DNA of 11,805 bases from Paracoccaceae bacterium (lineage in GTDB: Bacteria; Pseudomonadota; Alphaproteobacteria; Rhodobacterales; Rhodobacteraceae). The position numbers were made by a program, and so were the translations under genes. The notes beneath the pieces are model-generated. The model worked only from the letters and a program-made list of their open reading frames with translations. It was not told the DNA's origin and did not search any database. Location: NCBI GenBank assembly GCA_027069385.1, contig JALXER010000330.1:1-11805 (forward strand), read 5' to 3'. The first letter of the stretch is position 1, and each line of letters opens with the position of its first letter. Shown piece after piece: positions 1 through 6,820 of the stretch.

Positions 1-3
1 TGG

Positions 4-42
4 CATAACGTGGCTTTCCAGCCGCGCCTGTAAATTATTATC
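4..42 (-). promoter_or_regulatory. possible promoter and start codon of a gene beyond the left edge
   Basis: On the minus strand an ATG lies at 6-4. A GGAAAG ribosome-binding-like stretch sits about 8 nt upstream of it. A -10-like GATAAT (42-37), overlapping AATAAT (39-34), lies about 30 nt upstream. I see no convincing -35. Only two codons of the putative gene are inside the window, so the product cannot be read. In alphaproteobacteria fdxA is often next to a CarD/CdnL-family RNA polymerase-binding regulator, which makes carD a guess from gene order only. Confidence 0.3.
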
Positions 43-150
43 CGAGAGATTGAGATGTCTAAGGCCTGTGCCCGATCAAAAAAATACCGTTTACCCGTGT
101 TGCTTCGGGCGCACCATAGCACAGAACCGAGCCGATTTGAAGCCCAATGC

Positions 151-169
151 AAAAAAACCGATTAACCGG
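151..169 (-). terminator. weak candidate terminator at the fdxA stop codon
   Basis: Read on the minus strand, a short imperfect palindrome, CCGGTTAATCGG (169-158), contains the fdxA stop codon. It is followed directly by seven T (157-151). The stem is only about four pairs, one of them G-T, so it is weaker than a typical intrinsic terminator. A second T7 run lies downstream near 85-91, without a good adjacent stem. Termination here is plausible but poorly supported. Confidence 0.3.
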
Positions 170-491
170 GCTTTTCCGAAAAATATTTTTCAAGCTTGCC
201 GTCTTCGCCATCGCGCGCTTCGGCATCGGGCAGCGGGTCTTTCTGTTCGATGATCACCGGCCACAATTCCGAGTATTTGCGGTTGAACTCGACCCATTTT
301 TCCGCGTCCGGCTCGGTGTCGGGGCGAATGGCATCGGCGGGGCATTCCGGTTCGCAGACGCCGCAATCGATGCATTCGTCAGGGTGGATCACCAGCATGT
401 TTTCGCCTTCGTAAAAACAGTCGACCGGGCATACCTCTACGCAATCGGTATACTTGCAGGCAATACACGCGTCGTTAACGATATAGGTCAT
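162..491 (-). CDS. fdxA: seven-iron ferredoxin FdxA (3Fe-4S + 4Fe-4S)
   Basis: This 109-aa protein is a cytoplasmic low-potential electron carrier of the Azotobacter FdI / bacterial 7Fe ferredoxin type. The N-terminal half has the family's cysteine pattern. C9, C17 and C50 are placed to hold the 3Fe-4S cluster, and C21, C40, C43 and C46 the 4Fe-4S cluster, with prolines after C21 and C50. C12 and C25 match the non-ligand cysteines of the family. The C-terminal 55 residues form the usual acidic extension. The ATG at 491-489 puts the first cysteine at residue 9 as expected, with GAGG about 9 nt upstream. It lies 64 nt downstream of the S4-protein gene on the same strand and has a good promoter of its own in that gap. 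Its redox partner cannot be told from the sequence. Assignment to the family is secure; the symbol follows common use in alphaproteobacteria. Confidence 0.95.
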   Translation of the reverse strand: MTYIVNDACIACKYTDCVEVCPVDCFYEGENMLVIHPDECIDCGVCEPECPADAIRPDTEPDAEKWVEFNRKYSELWPVIIEQKDPLPDAEARDGEDGKLEKYFSEKPG

Positions 492-529
492 GGAAAGTGC
501 CTCGATTCTGGCTAAGCTGGTTTGTTGCG

Positions 530-559
530 CTTATAAAGGGGCAGCGCGCGGGTTTTCAA
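530..559 (-). promoter_or_regulatory. predicted sigma-70-type promoter for fdxA
   Basis: On the minus strand a -35-like TTGAAA (559-554) is separated by 17-18 nt from TTATAA/TATAAG (536-530). TATAAG matches the -10 consensus at five of six positions. The -35 box overlaps the stop codon of the S4-protein gene. Transcription would start near 523, giving a leader of about 30 nt before the fdxA ATG. This implies that fdxA can be expressed independently of the helicase/S4 genes. The boxes are seen directly; activity is inferred. Confidence 0.5.
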
Positions 560-924
560 GGGGGGGCGTGGCGAATTGCGTCAATTGCACGCCGTTCTTT
601 TTTGGTGGGGCGGCTGCCAACGCGGATTGTGTCCGCGCGTGCGGTTTTTTCAACCGGTGTAGACAGGTCAAGGTATAGCTGCTGCGCTTCGCTGGCCGGT
701 CCGCGCCGCGTGCCGATGGCCGCGATACGCACCACCCGAACCCGTTCCCCCGCGACAAAGGTCAGCCCGTCCCCCGGTCCGACCGCCGTTGCGGGCTTGG
801 TCACCCGCACAGCGTTGACCTTGACCTTGCCCGCACTAACCATCTTGGCCGCCAGCGTGCGGGTTTTGAAAAACCGCGCATGCCAGAGCCATTTATCCAG
901 TCGGATAGCGGGCTTTTTGTCCAC
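556..924 (-). CDS. S4-domain RNA-binding protein, Hsp15 (HslR)-like
   Basis: The product is a 122-aa basic protein. Residues 8 to about 68 form an S4 RNA-binding domain, with the typical opening R8-L-D-K-W-L-W and the A-R-F-F-K-T-R segment. A K/R-rich tail (about 105-122) follows, as in E. coli Hsp15, which binds free 50S subunits carrying nascent chains and is about 133 aa long. The start is a GTG at 924-922, with AAGGA a few bases upstream inside the end of the helicase gene. The helicase stop codon ends only one base before this GTG, so the two genes are probably translationally coupled. Adjacency to an RNA helicase fits a role in RNA or ribosome maintenance. The S4 fold is secure; equivalence to HslR is inferred from size and architecture, and the exact RNA target is unknown. 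Confidence 0.88.
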   Translation of the reverse strand: MDKKPAIRLDKWLWHARFFKTRTLAAKMVSAGKVKVNAVRVTKPATAVGPGDGLTFVAGERVRVVRIAAIGTRRGPASEAQQLYLDLSTPVEKTARADTIRVGSRPTKKERRAIDAIRHAPP

Positions 925-925
925 G

Positions 926-3673
926 TCAGTCCTTGCTTTTCAGCGCCGCGAGCGCGGCGAACGGGTTATCGGGGTCAAAGGGCTTGTCGCGGTCGGGTTT
1001 GCGCGGGGCTGCCTTGTGTTGCGCCGCTTTGGGTTTGCCCTTGCCTTTGGGTTTACCACGACGGGGCTGGTCCTGCCGCGAGGGCGCGCGGCGTTTCACC
1101 ACCCATTTGAAGGTATAGAAAACCTCGGGTTCCGGCTCTGCCCCGGGTTTTTCCGACCCATCTGCGGCCGGTTCCGGAGCCTTGGATTCGGCCGGTTTTG
1201 CCTCGGCTTCAGGGGGATCGGCGGGTTTTTCCGCTTCGTCTTTGGCATCTTCCTTGGCGTCGTCTTTAGCCGGAGTTGCGAGTTCGGCCTTGATCTTGAC
1301 CTTTTCGCGTTCGCCCCGCTCGGCGCTATAGCCCAGCCCCTGCATCAGATTGGCAAACTGTTCCAGCGTCAATCCGGTGATCGACAGCATATCGGCATTG
1401 GCCTCGAACCCCTCGCGGCTGTTTTCCGAGCGCAGCATATCGGCCAGCCGTTCCAGCATATCGATGCGAATCGCGCGCTTGCCCGCCAGACGATAACCCG
1501 CACGCGCGTAATAGCCCTGCGGTGCATCCTTTAGCGCCGGCACGGTAACCAGTCCGGGCGGCGGGGCTTCGGGGAACACATCCAGCCCCTGCGTGATCGA
1601 CCACAGCACCAGGCGCAACCGCGTCGGGGCCGGTTTCAGCATCAGTTGCTGGAAAATGGTGTACTGGCCGAACCGGACCCGGTGCTTGCGCAGCGTTGCA
1701 CGCGCATCCTGATCCAGCGCCTTGATATCCTTGGCAATCTCGGAACGGGGAATCACCCCCATCGCCTCGACGATCTGAAAGGCAACGCCGCGCGCCAGCC
1801 CGTTCAGGGTCTCGTCGTTTTTCATTTCGAGCAGCGGCTCGAACTGCGCAGCGATTTTCCGATCGATCCAGTGCGACAGGCGGCGGCGTACCTTTTCGGC
1901 GACCTCCGGTCCGGCGTCTTCGTCAACGAACACCTCGATCTGGGGCGACAGCGCATCAGCACCGGCCACCAGCTTGCCCACGGCGAATTCGCCCCACATC
2001 AGGCCGCCCTGCTCGGTAAAGTCGAACTCCGCATCGGGCGCGTTATACATTTTGTCAGCCCGCAGATTGAACACCGGTTTCAGCGCCGCCAGCGCGGTCG
2101 CGCGCAGGGTCTTTGCCTCTTGCGCCTCGGCCTTGGGATCTTGGACAAAGCGGAATCCTTCCAGTTTGCCGATATATTGGTCCTCGACGGTTACATCACC
2201 GTTTTCGTCTAGCTTCGCCACCAGGCTCTCCTTCTGTTTCAACCGGCGCATCAGAACACTGGTGCGCCGGTCAACAAATTGTTCGGTCAGACGCGTATGC
2301 AACGCATCCGAAAGTCGGTCTTCTACGGCGCGGGTTCGCTCACGCCAATGGGCCGGGTCTTCGACCCAGTGCTTACGCTGAGCAACGTAAGTCCAAGTGC
2401 GGATAAAAGCCAGACGTTTTGACAAGGTATCGATATTGCCGTGGGTTTTGTCGATCCGCGCCACCTGCGCGGCAAACCAGTCATCGGGGATTACCCCTTG
2501 TTTTGAATGCAAAAAGCCGAAAATCTGCTGCACCAGCGCCGCGTGTTCCTGCGCGGAAACCTTGCGGAAATCCGGTATCTGGCAGGTGTCCCACAACAGT
2601 TTGACGTCGCGCGCGCCGTTGATCCGGTCAATGATCTCGGGCAGATTCGCCATGGTGCGCAGCGTGATCAGATCATCCGCATCCCGCGCGAGGACAAGTT
2701 CGGGATCATCGGGCAGCCGTTCGAGACCGCGGATCAGGGCCTGCGGCGAGCCAAACTCCAGCGCCGAATTGCGCCATTCCAGTTTGCGGATCGGGGCAAA
2801 GCGGTGGTTCTCGATGGCCTCGATCCATTCCGGTTCCAGCGCCGGAGCCTCGCCGGTCACGCCAAAGGTTCCGGCGCGCAAATAGCGCCCTGCCCGTCCG
2901 GCAATCTGCGCCAGCTCGTTGGGCATCAGGTAACGTTGCCGCCGCCCGTCGAACTTGGACAGCCCGGCAAAGGCCACATGGTCGATGTCCAGATTAAGCC
3001 CCATGCCGATCGCGTCGGTGGCCACCAGATAGTCAACCTCGCCGTTCTGGTACAGGGCGACCTGCGCGTTGCGGGTGCGCGGGCTAAGCGCCCCCATCAC
3101 CACCGCCGCGCCGCCCTTTTGCCGGCGCAGCAACTCGGCAATCGCGTAAACCTGATCGACCGAGAATGCCACAATGGCCGATCTTGGCGGCAAACGGCTG
3201 ATCTTTTTGACCCCGCTATAGCTCAGTTCGGAAAAACGTTCGCGGTAAAGAAACCTTGCCTCGGGCACCAGGCTGCCAAGCCGCGCCCGCATGGCGTCAG
3301 CCCCAAGAAACACGGTTTCGGCGCGGCCACGGCTGTGCAGCAGGCGGTGGGTGAAAATATGACCGCGATCCGGGTCGGCGCATAGCTGGATTTCGTCCAC
3401 CGCCACAAAATCCGCGCCCAGATCGGGGGGCATCGCCTCGACCGTACAGATCCAGTATTTCGCCTTGGGCGGCACGATGCGTTCTTCACCGGTGACCAGC
3501 GCCACAAACGGCGCACCGCGCAGCGCCACCACCTTGTCATAGACCTCGCGCGCCAGCAGGCGCAGCGGCAGGCCGATAATGCCGCTTTCATGGCCCAGCA
3601 TCCGCTCTATCGCGTAATGGGTCTTGCCGGTGTTGGTCGGGCCAAGCACCGCGACAATGGTTGAATCGGACAT
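926..3673 (-). CDS. SUV3-like superfamily 2 RNA helicase with low-complexity C-terminal tail
   Basis: This 915-aa ATP-dependent helicase is of the SUV3 / mitochondrial-degradosome type. Motif I is G11-PTNTGK-T18. Motif II is the SUV3-type D93-E-I-Q96 rather than DEAD. Motif V is A218-TDAIGMGLN, and motif VI is Q256-IAGRAGR263. The middle region (about 300-790) resembles the helical and C-terminal parts of long alphaproteobacterial homologues. Residues about 799-849 are an Ala/Glu/Pro/Lys linker, about 862-893 a basic Arg/Lys/Gly/Pro tail, and the end carries a PFDPDNPFAALAALK peptide. The ATG at 3673-3671 is chosen because the P-loop then begins at residue 11 and the start falls 25 nt after the TPR-gene stop. 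Upstream in-frame starts would overlap that gene. Mitochondrial SUV3 unwinds RNA for decay; the bacterial role is inferred. It is coupled to the S4-protein gene downstream. Confidence 0.92.
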   Translation of the reverse strand: MSDSTIVAVLGPTNTGKTHYAIERMLGHESGIIGLPLRLLAREVYDKVVALRGAPFVALVTGEERIVPPKAKYWICTVEAMPPDLGADFVAVDEIQLCADPDRGHIFTHRLLHSRGRAETVFLGADAMRARLGSLVPEARFLYRERFSELSYSGVKKISRLPPRSAIVAFSVDQVYAIAELLRRQKGGAAVVMGALSPRTRNAQVALYQNGEVDYLVATDAIGMGLNLDIDHVAFAGLSKFDGRRQRYLMPNELAQIAGRAGRYLRAGTFGVTGEAPALEPEWIEAIENHRFAPIRKLEWRNSALEFGSPQALIRGLERLPDDPELVLARDADDLITLRTMANLPEIIDRINGARDVKLLWDTCQIPDFRKVSAQEHAALVQQIFGFLHSKQGVIPDDWFAAQVARIDKTHGNIDTLSKRLAFIRTWTYVAQRKHWVEDPAHWRERTRAVEDRLSDALHTRLTEQFVDRRTSVLMRRLKQKESLVAKLDENGDVTVEDQYIGKLEGFRFVQDPKAEAQEAKTLRATALAALKPVFNLRADKMYNAPDAEFDFTEQGGLMWGEFAVGKLVAGADALSPQIEVFVDEDAGPEVAEKVRRRLSHWIDRKIAAQFEPLLEMKNDETLNGLARGVAFQIVEAMGVIPRSEIAKDIKALDQDARATLRKHRVRFGQYTIFQQLMLKPAPTRLRLVLWSITQGLDVFPEAPPPGLVTVPALKDAPQGYYARAGYRLAGKRAIRIDMLERLADMLRSENSREGFEANADMLSITGLTLEQFANLMQGLGYSAERGEREKVKIKAELATPAKDDAKEDAKDEAEKPADPPEAEAKPAESKAPEPAADGSEKPGAEPEPEVFYTFKWVVKRRAPSRQDQPRRGKPKGKGKPKAAQHKAAPRKPDRDKPFDPDNPFAALAALKSKD

Positions 3674-3698
3674 GGGGTTGCCTGCGTTGTACGGGCGC

Positions 3699-4259
3699 TT
3701 AATGCGCGATGCTGATGCGGGTTTCAACCCGTTCGATTGCATCGGACAGCCCTTCGTAATGCGGATCCAGCGCAAAAGCGGCGTTATAGGCCTCCAGCGC
3801 CAACGCGTCCTTGCCTTGTTCCTCGGAAATAATGCCGAATCCGGTCAACGCGATGAAATTGCGCGGGTTCAGCGTCAGGGCGATTTGCAGATCATCCAGC
3901 GCCAGACCGATTTCGCCCAACTCGTACCACGCGGTTGCGCGTGCATTATAGGCGGCAGCAAAATCCGGTGCGTGGTCGATCAGCGCCGAGAAATGCCAGA
4001 CCGCATCCGAAGGGTTGCCCGCCTCCAGCGCCTTTAACCCGCGCGCCAGCAGCAGGTCCATGGCGGCAGAGCCGGAATGCCGGAAAATATGGATAACCTC
4101 GCGCTCGGTGGCTTCGTACTTGTCGCCGCCCGGGGTTTGCAGCGTGGCAAACAGCTCGTCCAGATGCGGGTTATTGCCATAATCCAGCGCCCCCGCCCAT
4201 GCCGGAGCCTGCAAAACAAGGCAGAATGCCCCGGCCAGAAAAGTCGGTTTCAAAAACAT
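3699..4259 (-). CDS. secreted tetratricopeptide-repeat protein
   Basis: The product is 186 aa with a likely Sec signal peptide: a Lys near the N-terminus, a hydrophobic core and a cleavage site after A20-W-A22. The mature protein is therefore probably periplasmic. After an N-terminal segment that includes H32-LDELFATLQ41 come about three TPR units (roughly 67-100, 101-134, 135-168). They show the usual spaced Ala/Gly/Tyr and Asn-Pro or Asp-Pro turns, suggesting a protein-protein interaction scaffold. The cysteine in the signal sequence lacks a proper lipobox, so I do not call it a lipoprotein. It starts at ATG 4259-4257 with only a weak ribosome-binding site, and ends 25 nt before the helicase gene, so the two are probably cotranscribed. 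Small TPR proteins of this kind are common in Rhodobacterales, but the partner and role are unknown. Confidence 0.85.
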   Translation of the reverse strand: MFLKPTFLAGAFCLVLQAPAWAGALDYGNNPHLDELFATLQTPGGDKYEATEREVIHIFRHSGSAAMDLLLARGLKALEAGNPSDAVWHFSALIDHAPDFAAAYNARATAWYELGEIGLALDDLQIALTLNPRNFIALTGFGIISEEQGKDALALEAYNAAFALDPHYEGLSDAIERVETRISIAH

Positions 4260-4415
4260 GGGGTCAGAATAAGAGATTTCGCCCCAAACACAAACCCTAT
4301 CTTGATCAAAGTTTTGCGACGGCCAAACCTGACGCGGCGGAAATGGAATTCACGGTTCCCCAAGCCGTTTTTTTGGGCTAACCTGCACGTGAACCTTTCA
4401 ACGGAGAACCGAAAA
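4260..4415. promoter_or_regulatory. divergent intergenic region with imperfect stem-loop in SCP2 leader
   Basis: These 156 nt separate the minus-strand TPR gene from the plus-strand SCP2-like gene and must carry both promoters. No box pair is convincing; TTGATC near 4303 is followed 17 nt later by a poor -10. Just upstream of the SCP2 ribosome-binding site, an imperfect inverted repeat runs from GGTT (4354-4357) to AACC (4380-4383). Its inner arms CCCAA/TTGGG enclose a loop rich in T. On the plus strand it could fold in the 5' leader. A GGAG ribosome-binding site lies about 10 nt before the ATG at 4416. Confidence 0.35.
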
Positions 4416-4706
4416 ATGAGCGATATTATCGAAGCGGCCGTCAAGGCATTGAACGAAAAACTGGGCGGCGACGGGATCGACGGGTCGATCAAGTTCGAAA
4501 TCGTCGGCGTTGGCGCGGTGCGCATCGATGAAAACGGCGTTTCGGCCGATGATTCCGAAGCCGATTGCACCCTTTCCGCCGATCAGAGCGTATTCGAGGA
4601 CCTGATGGCCGGCAATCTGAACCCGACCGCCGCTTTCATGGGCGGCAAGCTGTCGGTGGATGGCGATATGGGCATGGCGATGAAGCTCGGCTCTTTGTTG
4701 ACCTGA
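4416..4706 (+). CDS. SCP2 sterol-binding-domain-like small protein
   Basis: This 96-aa protein consists of one SCP2-type lipid-binding domain. After an N-terminal helix (about 4-17) come beta strands with the pattern I-K-F-E-I-V-G-V-G and D-C-T-L-S-A-D. The helix S-V-F-E-D-L-M-A-G-N-L-N-P and the closing segment A-A-F-M-G-G-K-L-S-V-D-G-D follow, which is the family's most recognisable part. SCP2 domains enclose lipids or acyl compounds in a hydrophobic tunnel; the ligand here is unknown. The protein is cytoplasmic, with no signal peptide. The ATG at 4416 is preceded by GGAG at good spacing. The hydrolase gene begins one base after the stop, so the two form a tight operon, which suggests handling of a lipid-like substrate. 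Domain assignment is confident, function general. Confidence 0.85.
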   Translation: MSDIIEAAVKALNEKLGGDGIDGSIKFEIVGVGAVRIDENGVSADDSEADCTLSADQSVFEDLMAGNLNPTAAFMGGKLSVDGDMGMAMKLGSLLT

Positions 4707-4707
4707 T

Positions 4708-5640
4708 ATGGCCCTCGCTCCGCTGTTTACCGATTTGGCGCAGGCCCCTGACGGGGGCGTGGCGCAATGCACCCGAACCAAAGACGGCACGCGCGTCCGC
4801 TTTGCGGTATGGCGCGGCAACGGGCGTGGCACCGCGGTGATATTTCCCGGGCGCACCGAGTGTATCGAGAAATATGGCCGAATGGTTGGCATGCTGGTGG
4901 AACGCGGCTTTGACGCGGTGGTGATCGACTGGCGCGGTCAGGGCTTGTCCGAACATACCGACGGGCGGCGCGATATCGGCGATGTCAGGCATTTTACCGA
5001 CTATCAGCAGGATGTTACGGCCGTTATGGCCCACGAAGATGTCACCGCCCTGCCCGGCCCGCGCTATCTGTTTGCCCATTCCATGGGCGGCTGCATCGCG
5101 CTGCGCACCCTGATAGAACGAAACGACTTTGACGCGGCCATCCTGTCGGCCCCGATGTGGGGGATTTACGCGCCCAAAGGCACCCGCACGGTGCTAAGCG
5201 CGCTGGCATGGATTGCGCCCAAACTGGGCCTTGGAAAGATGCGCGTACCCAGCAGCAAACCCGGCTCTTATGTGGTGGATGAACCGTTCGAGGGCAACAC
5301 CCTGACCGGCGATCTGGACCACTGGAACTATATGCGTGACCAGATCGTTGCCAAACCCGAACTTGGCCTTGGCGGCCCGACCCTGCGCTGGCTGCACGGC
5401 GCTTTGCAGGAATTCACCTATTTCAAGGGCGCGGTTCTGCCCTCTTTGCCTATTCTGGCCTTTGTGGGCGGGCGTGAACAGGTGGTGGACGGCGATGCGA
5501 TCCGCAAACGGGCGCGCGAATTGCCCGATTGCACCCTGATAGAACTGCCGACCTCGCAGCACGAAATCTGGATGGAAACCCCCGATATTCAGGAAAGAGC
5601 CTGGGCCGAGATCGACGCATTCCTGCAACGGATTTCTTAG
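4708..5640 (+). CDS. pldB: alpha/beta hydrolase, lysophospholipase L2 (PldB)/monoglyceride-lipase-like
   Basis: This 310-aa serine hydrolase has the alpha/beta fold. An oxyanion-region motif F46-P-G-R-T-E lies near the first core strand, followed by D74-W-R-G-Q-G-L-S. The nucleophile elbow is A123-H-S125-M-G-G, so S125 is the expected nucleophile; the first elbow residue is Ala instead of the usual Gly. H285 in S-Q-H-E-I-W is the expected catalytic base. The acid is less certain: E257 or D261 in G-G-R-E-Q-V-V-D. The order and spacing fit the PldB / monoacylglycerol lipase branch, which cleaves acyl esters of lysophospholipids or glycerides. There is no signal peptide, so it probably acts in the cytoplasm or at the inner face of the membrane. 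Its start one base after the SCP2 gene, with no strong ribosome-binding site, implies translational coupling. The substrate is inferred from family only. Confidence 0.82.
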   Translation: MALAPLFTDLAQAPDGGVAQCTRTKDGTRVRFAVWRGNGRGTAVIFPGRTECIEKYGRMVGMLVERGFDAVVIDWRGQGLSEHTDGRRDIGDVRHFTDYQQDVTAVMAHEDVTALPGPRYLFAHSMGGCIALRTLIERNDFDAAILSAPMWGIYAPKGTRTVLSALAWIAPKLGLGKMRVPSSKPGSYVVDEPFEGNTLTGDLDHWNYMRDQIVAKPELGLGGPTLRWLHGALQEFTYFKGAVLPSLPILAFVGGREQVVDGDAIRKRARELPDCTLIELPTSQHEIWMETPDIQERAWAEIDAFLQRIS

Positions 5641-5644
5641 GTGC

Positions 5645-5665
5645 GGTGGGTGGAAACCACCCACC
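5645..5665. terminator. perfect hairpin between convergent genes, probable bidirectional terminator
   Basis: A perfect 9-bp inverted repeat, GGTGGGTGG (5645-5653) and CCACCCACC (5657-5665), encloses a 3-nt loop AAA. It fills nearly all of the 25-nt gap between the stop codons of two converging genes: the hydrolase (5638-5640) and the second secreted paralog (5668-5666). Neither side has a T-run, so it is not a canonical intrinsic terminator, but it could end or protect both transcripts. The flank reads CGTAGGGTGGGT on the minus strand, like dispersed CGTAGGGTGGGT palindromes I recall from proteobacterial genomes. Whether this copy belongs to such a family needs a genome-wide search. Confidence 0.5.
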
Positions 5666-6805
5666 CTACGGGCAGGTGACCTCGCCCGTATCCAAAAAGC
5701 GGCTCAGCACGTCGCGGCGAGCAAGGGTTTGGGCAAACTGATCGCGGGTTTGGGTCAACTCCTCCTCCAACACTGCCAAGCGTTCGCGTTCGACCGGCAG
5801 AAACTGCGCCCGGCGTTGTAGCAAGCGCGCCACCAGCGCGTCACGCGGAATGTCACTGCTAAGCGCCGCCTGGGCCAACACCCATTTCATGCCCGAAAGC
5901 GTATCCAGATACGCCTGATCAAGGCCCAGCGTGCGCAGGCGTTCGATCAAGGTGCCCAATTCATCCCGAACCTGATCCTGCGGCATAGCCAGCACGGCAT
6001 TGCTGCCCGCCTGACCCAGCAGAATAATCGTCGGGTCATCGATGTTTTGCTGAACCTGATGGATTCGGATCAACAACTCGGATTCCTGGTTCGACAGCCC
6101 GTCAAGCGCGCGCTGGAAATCGGCAAGAGACATTTCGGTATCCAACTCGCACTCGCCGTTCGGGCTGGTTGGCGCGGGGCCAAGCCACCCGCCGCTTTCG
6201 GCGGCTTTTTCCTGCAAGGTATATTCCCAGACAATGTGGGTACCGGTGGTATTGCCGTCAAAAAACACCTGAATGAAAAACCCGCTTCCGGCGTTGGGGC
6301 TTACATAAAGCTGCGCCATGATGGAACGGGTGAAGGTGCCTTTGTGACGGTTTAAAGCATTGTCAAAAACCGGCAGGTCCGCCGCGCTTGCGGCCAACAC
6401 ACCGTCCACAAACCGCGACCCGTAATTACCGCTGGAATTCACGCTTAACCCATACCCCAAATGGCCATACTGACTGCCACCGGACAGGGTTACCGTCATG
6501 TTCATTTCAATGGTGGTTCCGGGCACAATCACGGCGGGCGGCGGGTCAAAGGAATAGTTGGCGGTCAGATCAACCGAGGGCTCGACACCCTCTTGTTGTT
6601 CATCCGCCAAATCACGCCGATAGGCAGTGCCGACACCCAGTTGCGTGATGTACTCCTCCATGCCGTTTAACTTGCCGCGCATCGGTTCATAGCGCTGGAT
6701 GACATCACCGTTAGAAATAGTCGGTGCCCCGCGCACCAGCACCATTTCCTGTGCCGCCAAGGAAACCGGCATCAGCATCAACAAGGCCAACAATGGTTTA
6801 AACAC
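5666..6805 (-). CDS. secreted protein of unknown family, paralog of the upstream gene (second copy)
   Basis: I do not recognise the family. The 379-aa product has a clear Sec signal peptide with a likely cut after L16-A-A18. The mature N-terminus carries M21-VLVRG26. A beta-rich region includes N83-Y-S-F-D-P-P-P and T106-L-S-G, then a Y195-T-L-Q stretch and G205-G-W-L-G-P leading to G217-E-C219. From about 225 the chain is helical, with a possible coiled coil at about 320-365, and it ends in T-G-E-V-T-C378-P. All these landmarks recur in the same order in the upstream neighbour, so the two are paralogs. C219 and C378 are the only cysteines after the signal peptide and could form a disulfide in the periplasm or outside the cell. 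The start is GTG at 6805-6803, with AAGGA about 6 nt upstream, 15 nt after the first paralog's stop. A tight two-gene operon is likely. Confidence 0.85.
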   Translation of the reverse strand: MFKPLLALLMLMPVSLAAQEMVLVRGAPTISNGDVIQRYEPMRGKLNGMEEYITQLGVGTAYRRDLADEQQEGVEPSVDLTANYSFDPPPAVIVPGTTIEMNMTVTLSGGSQYGHLGYGLSVNSSGNYGSRFVDGVLAASAADLPVFDNALNRHKGTFTRSIMAQLYVSPNAGSGFFIQVFFDGNTTGTHIVWEYTLQEKAAESGGWLGPAPTSPNGECELDTEMSLADFQRALDGLSNQESELLIRIHQVQQNIDDPTIILLGQAGSNAVLAMPQDQVRDELGTLIERLRTLGLDQAYLDTLSGMKWVLAQAALSSDIPRDALVARLLQRRAQFLPVERERLAVLEEELTQTRDQFAQTLARRDVLSRFLDTGEVTCP

Positions 6806-6820
6806 GTGCTATCCTTTTTG

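Noticed and set aside
55..165. Short plus-strand frame starting ATG-TCT near the left edge
   Set aside because: It has 36 codons, no ribosome-binding site, no recognisable product, and overlaps the fdxA stop.
497..1534. Long open frame on the plus strand antisense to the S4 and helicase genes
   Set aside because: It overlaps two genes with clear domains. Its predicted product is a compositionally biased mix with no domain, as expected from the complement of GC-rich codons.
3674..3775. Upstream in-frame starts adding up to 34 residues to the helicase
   Set aside because: They would overlap the TPR gene, and the added residues have no conserved character; the P-loop is already near residue 11 with the chosen start.
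4215..4259. Lipobox in the TPR protein signal peptide
   Set aside because: The residue before the cysteine is Phe, which does not fit the usual small residue.
4301..4309. TTGATCAA palindrome as an FNR/FixK site
   Set aside because: FNR boxes need four bases between TTGAT and ATCAA; here the half-sites run together.
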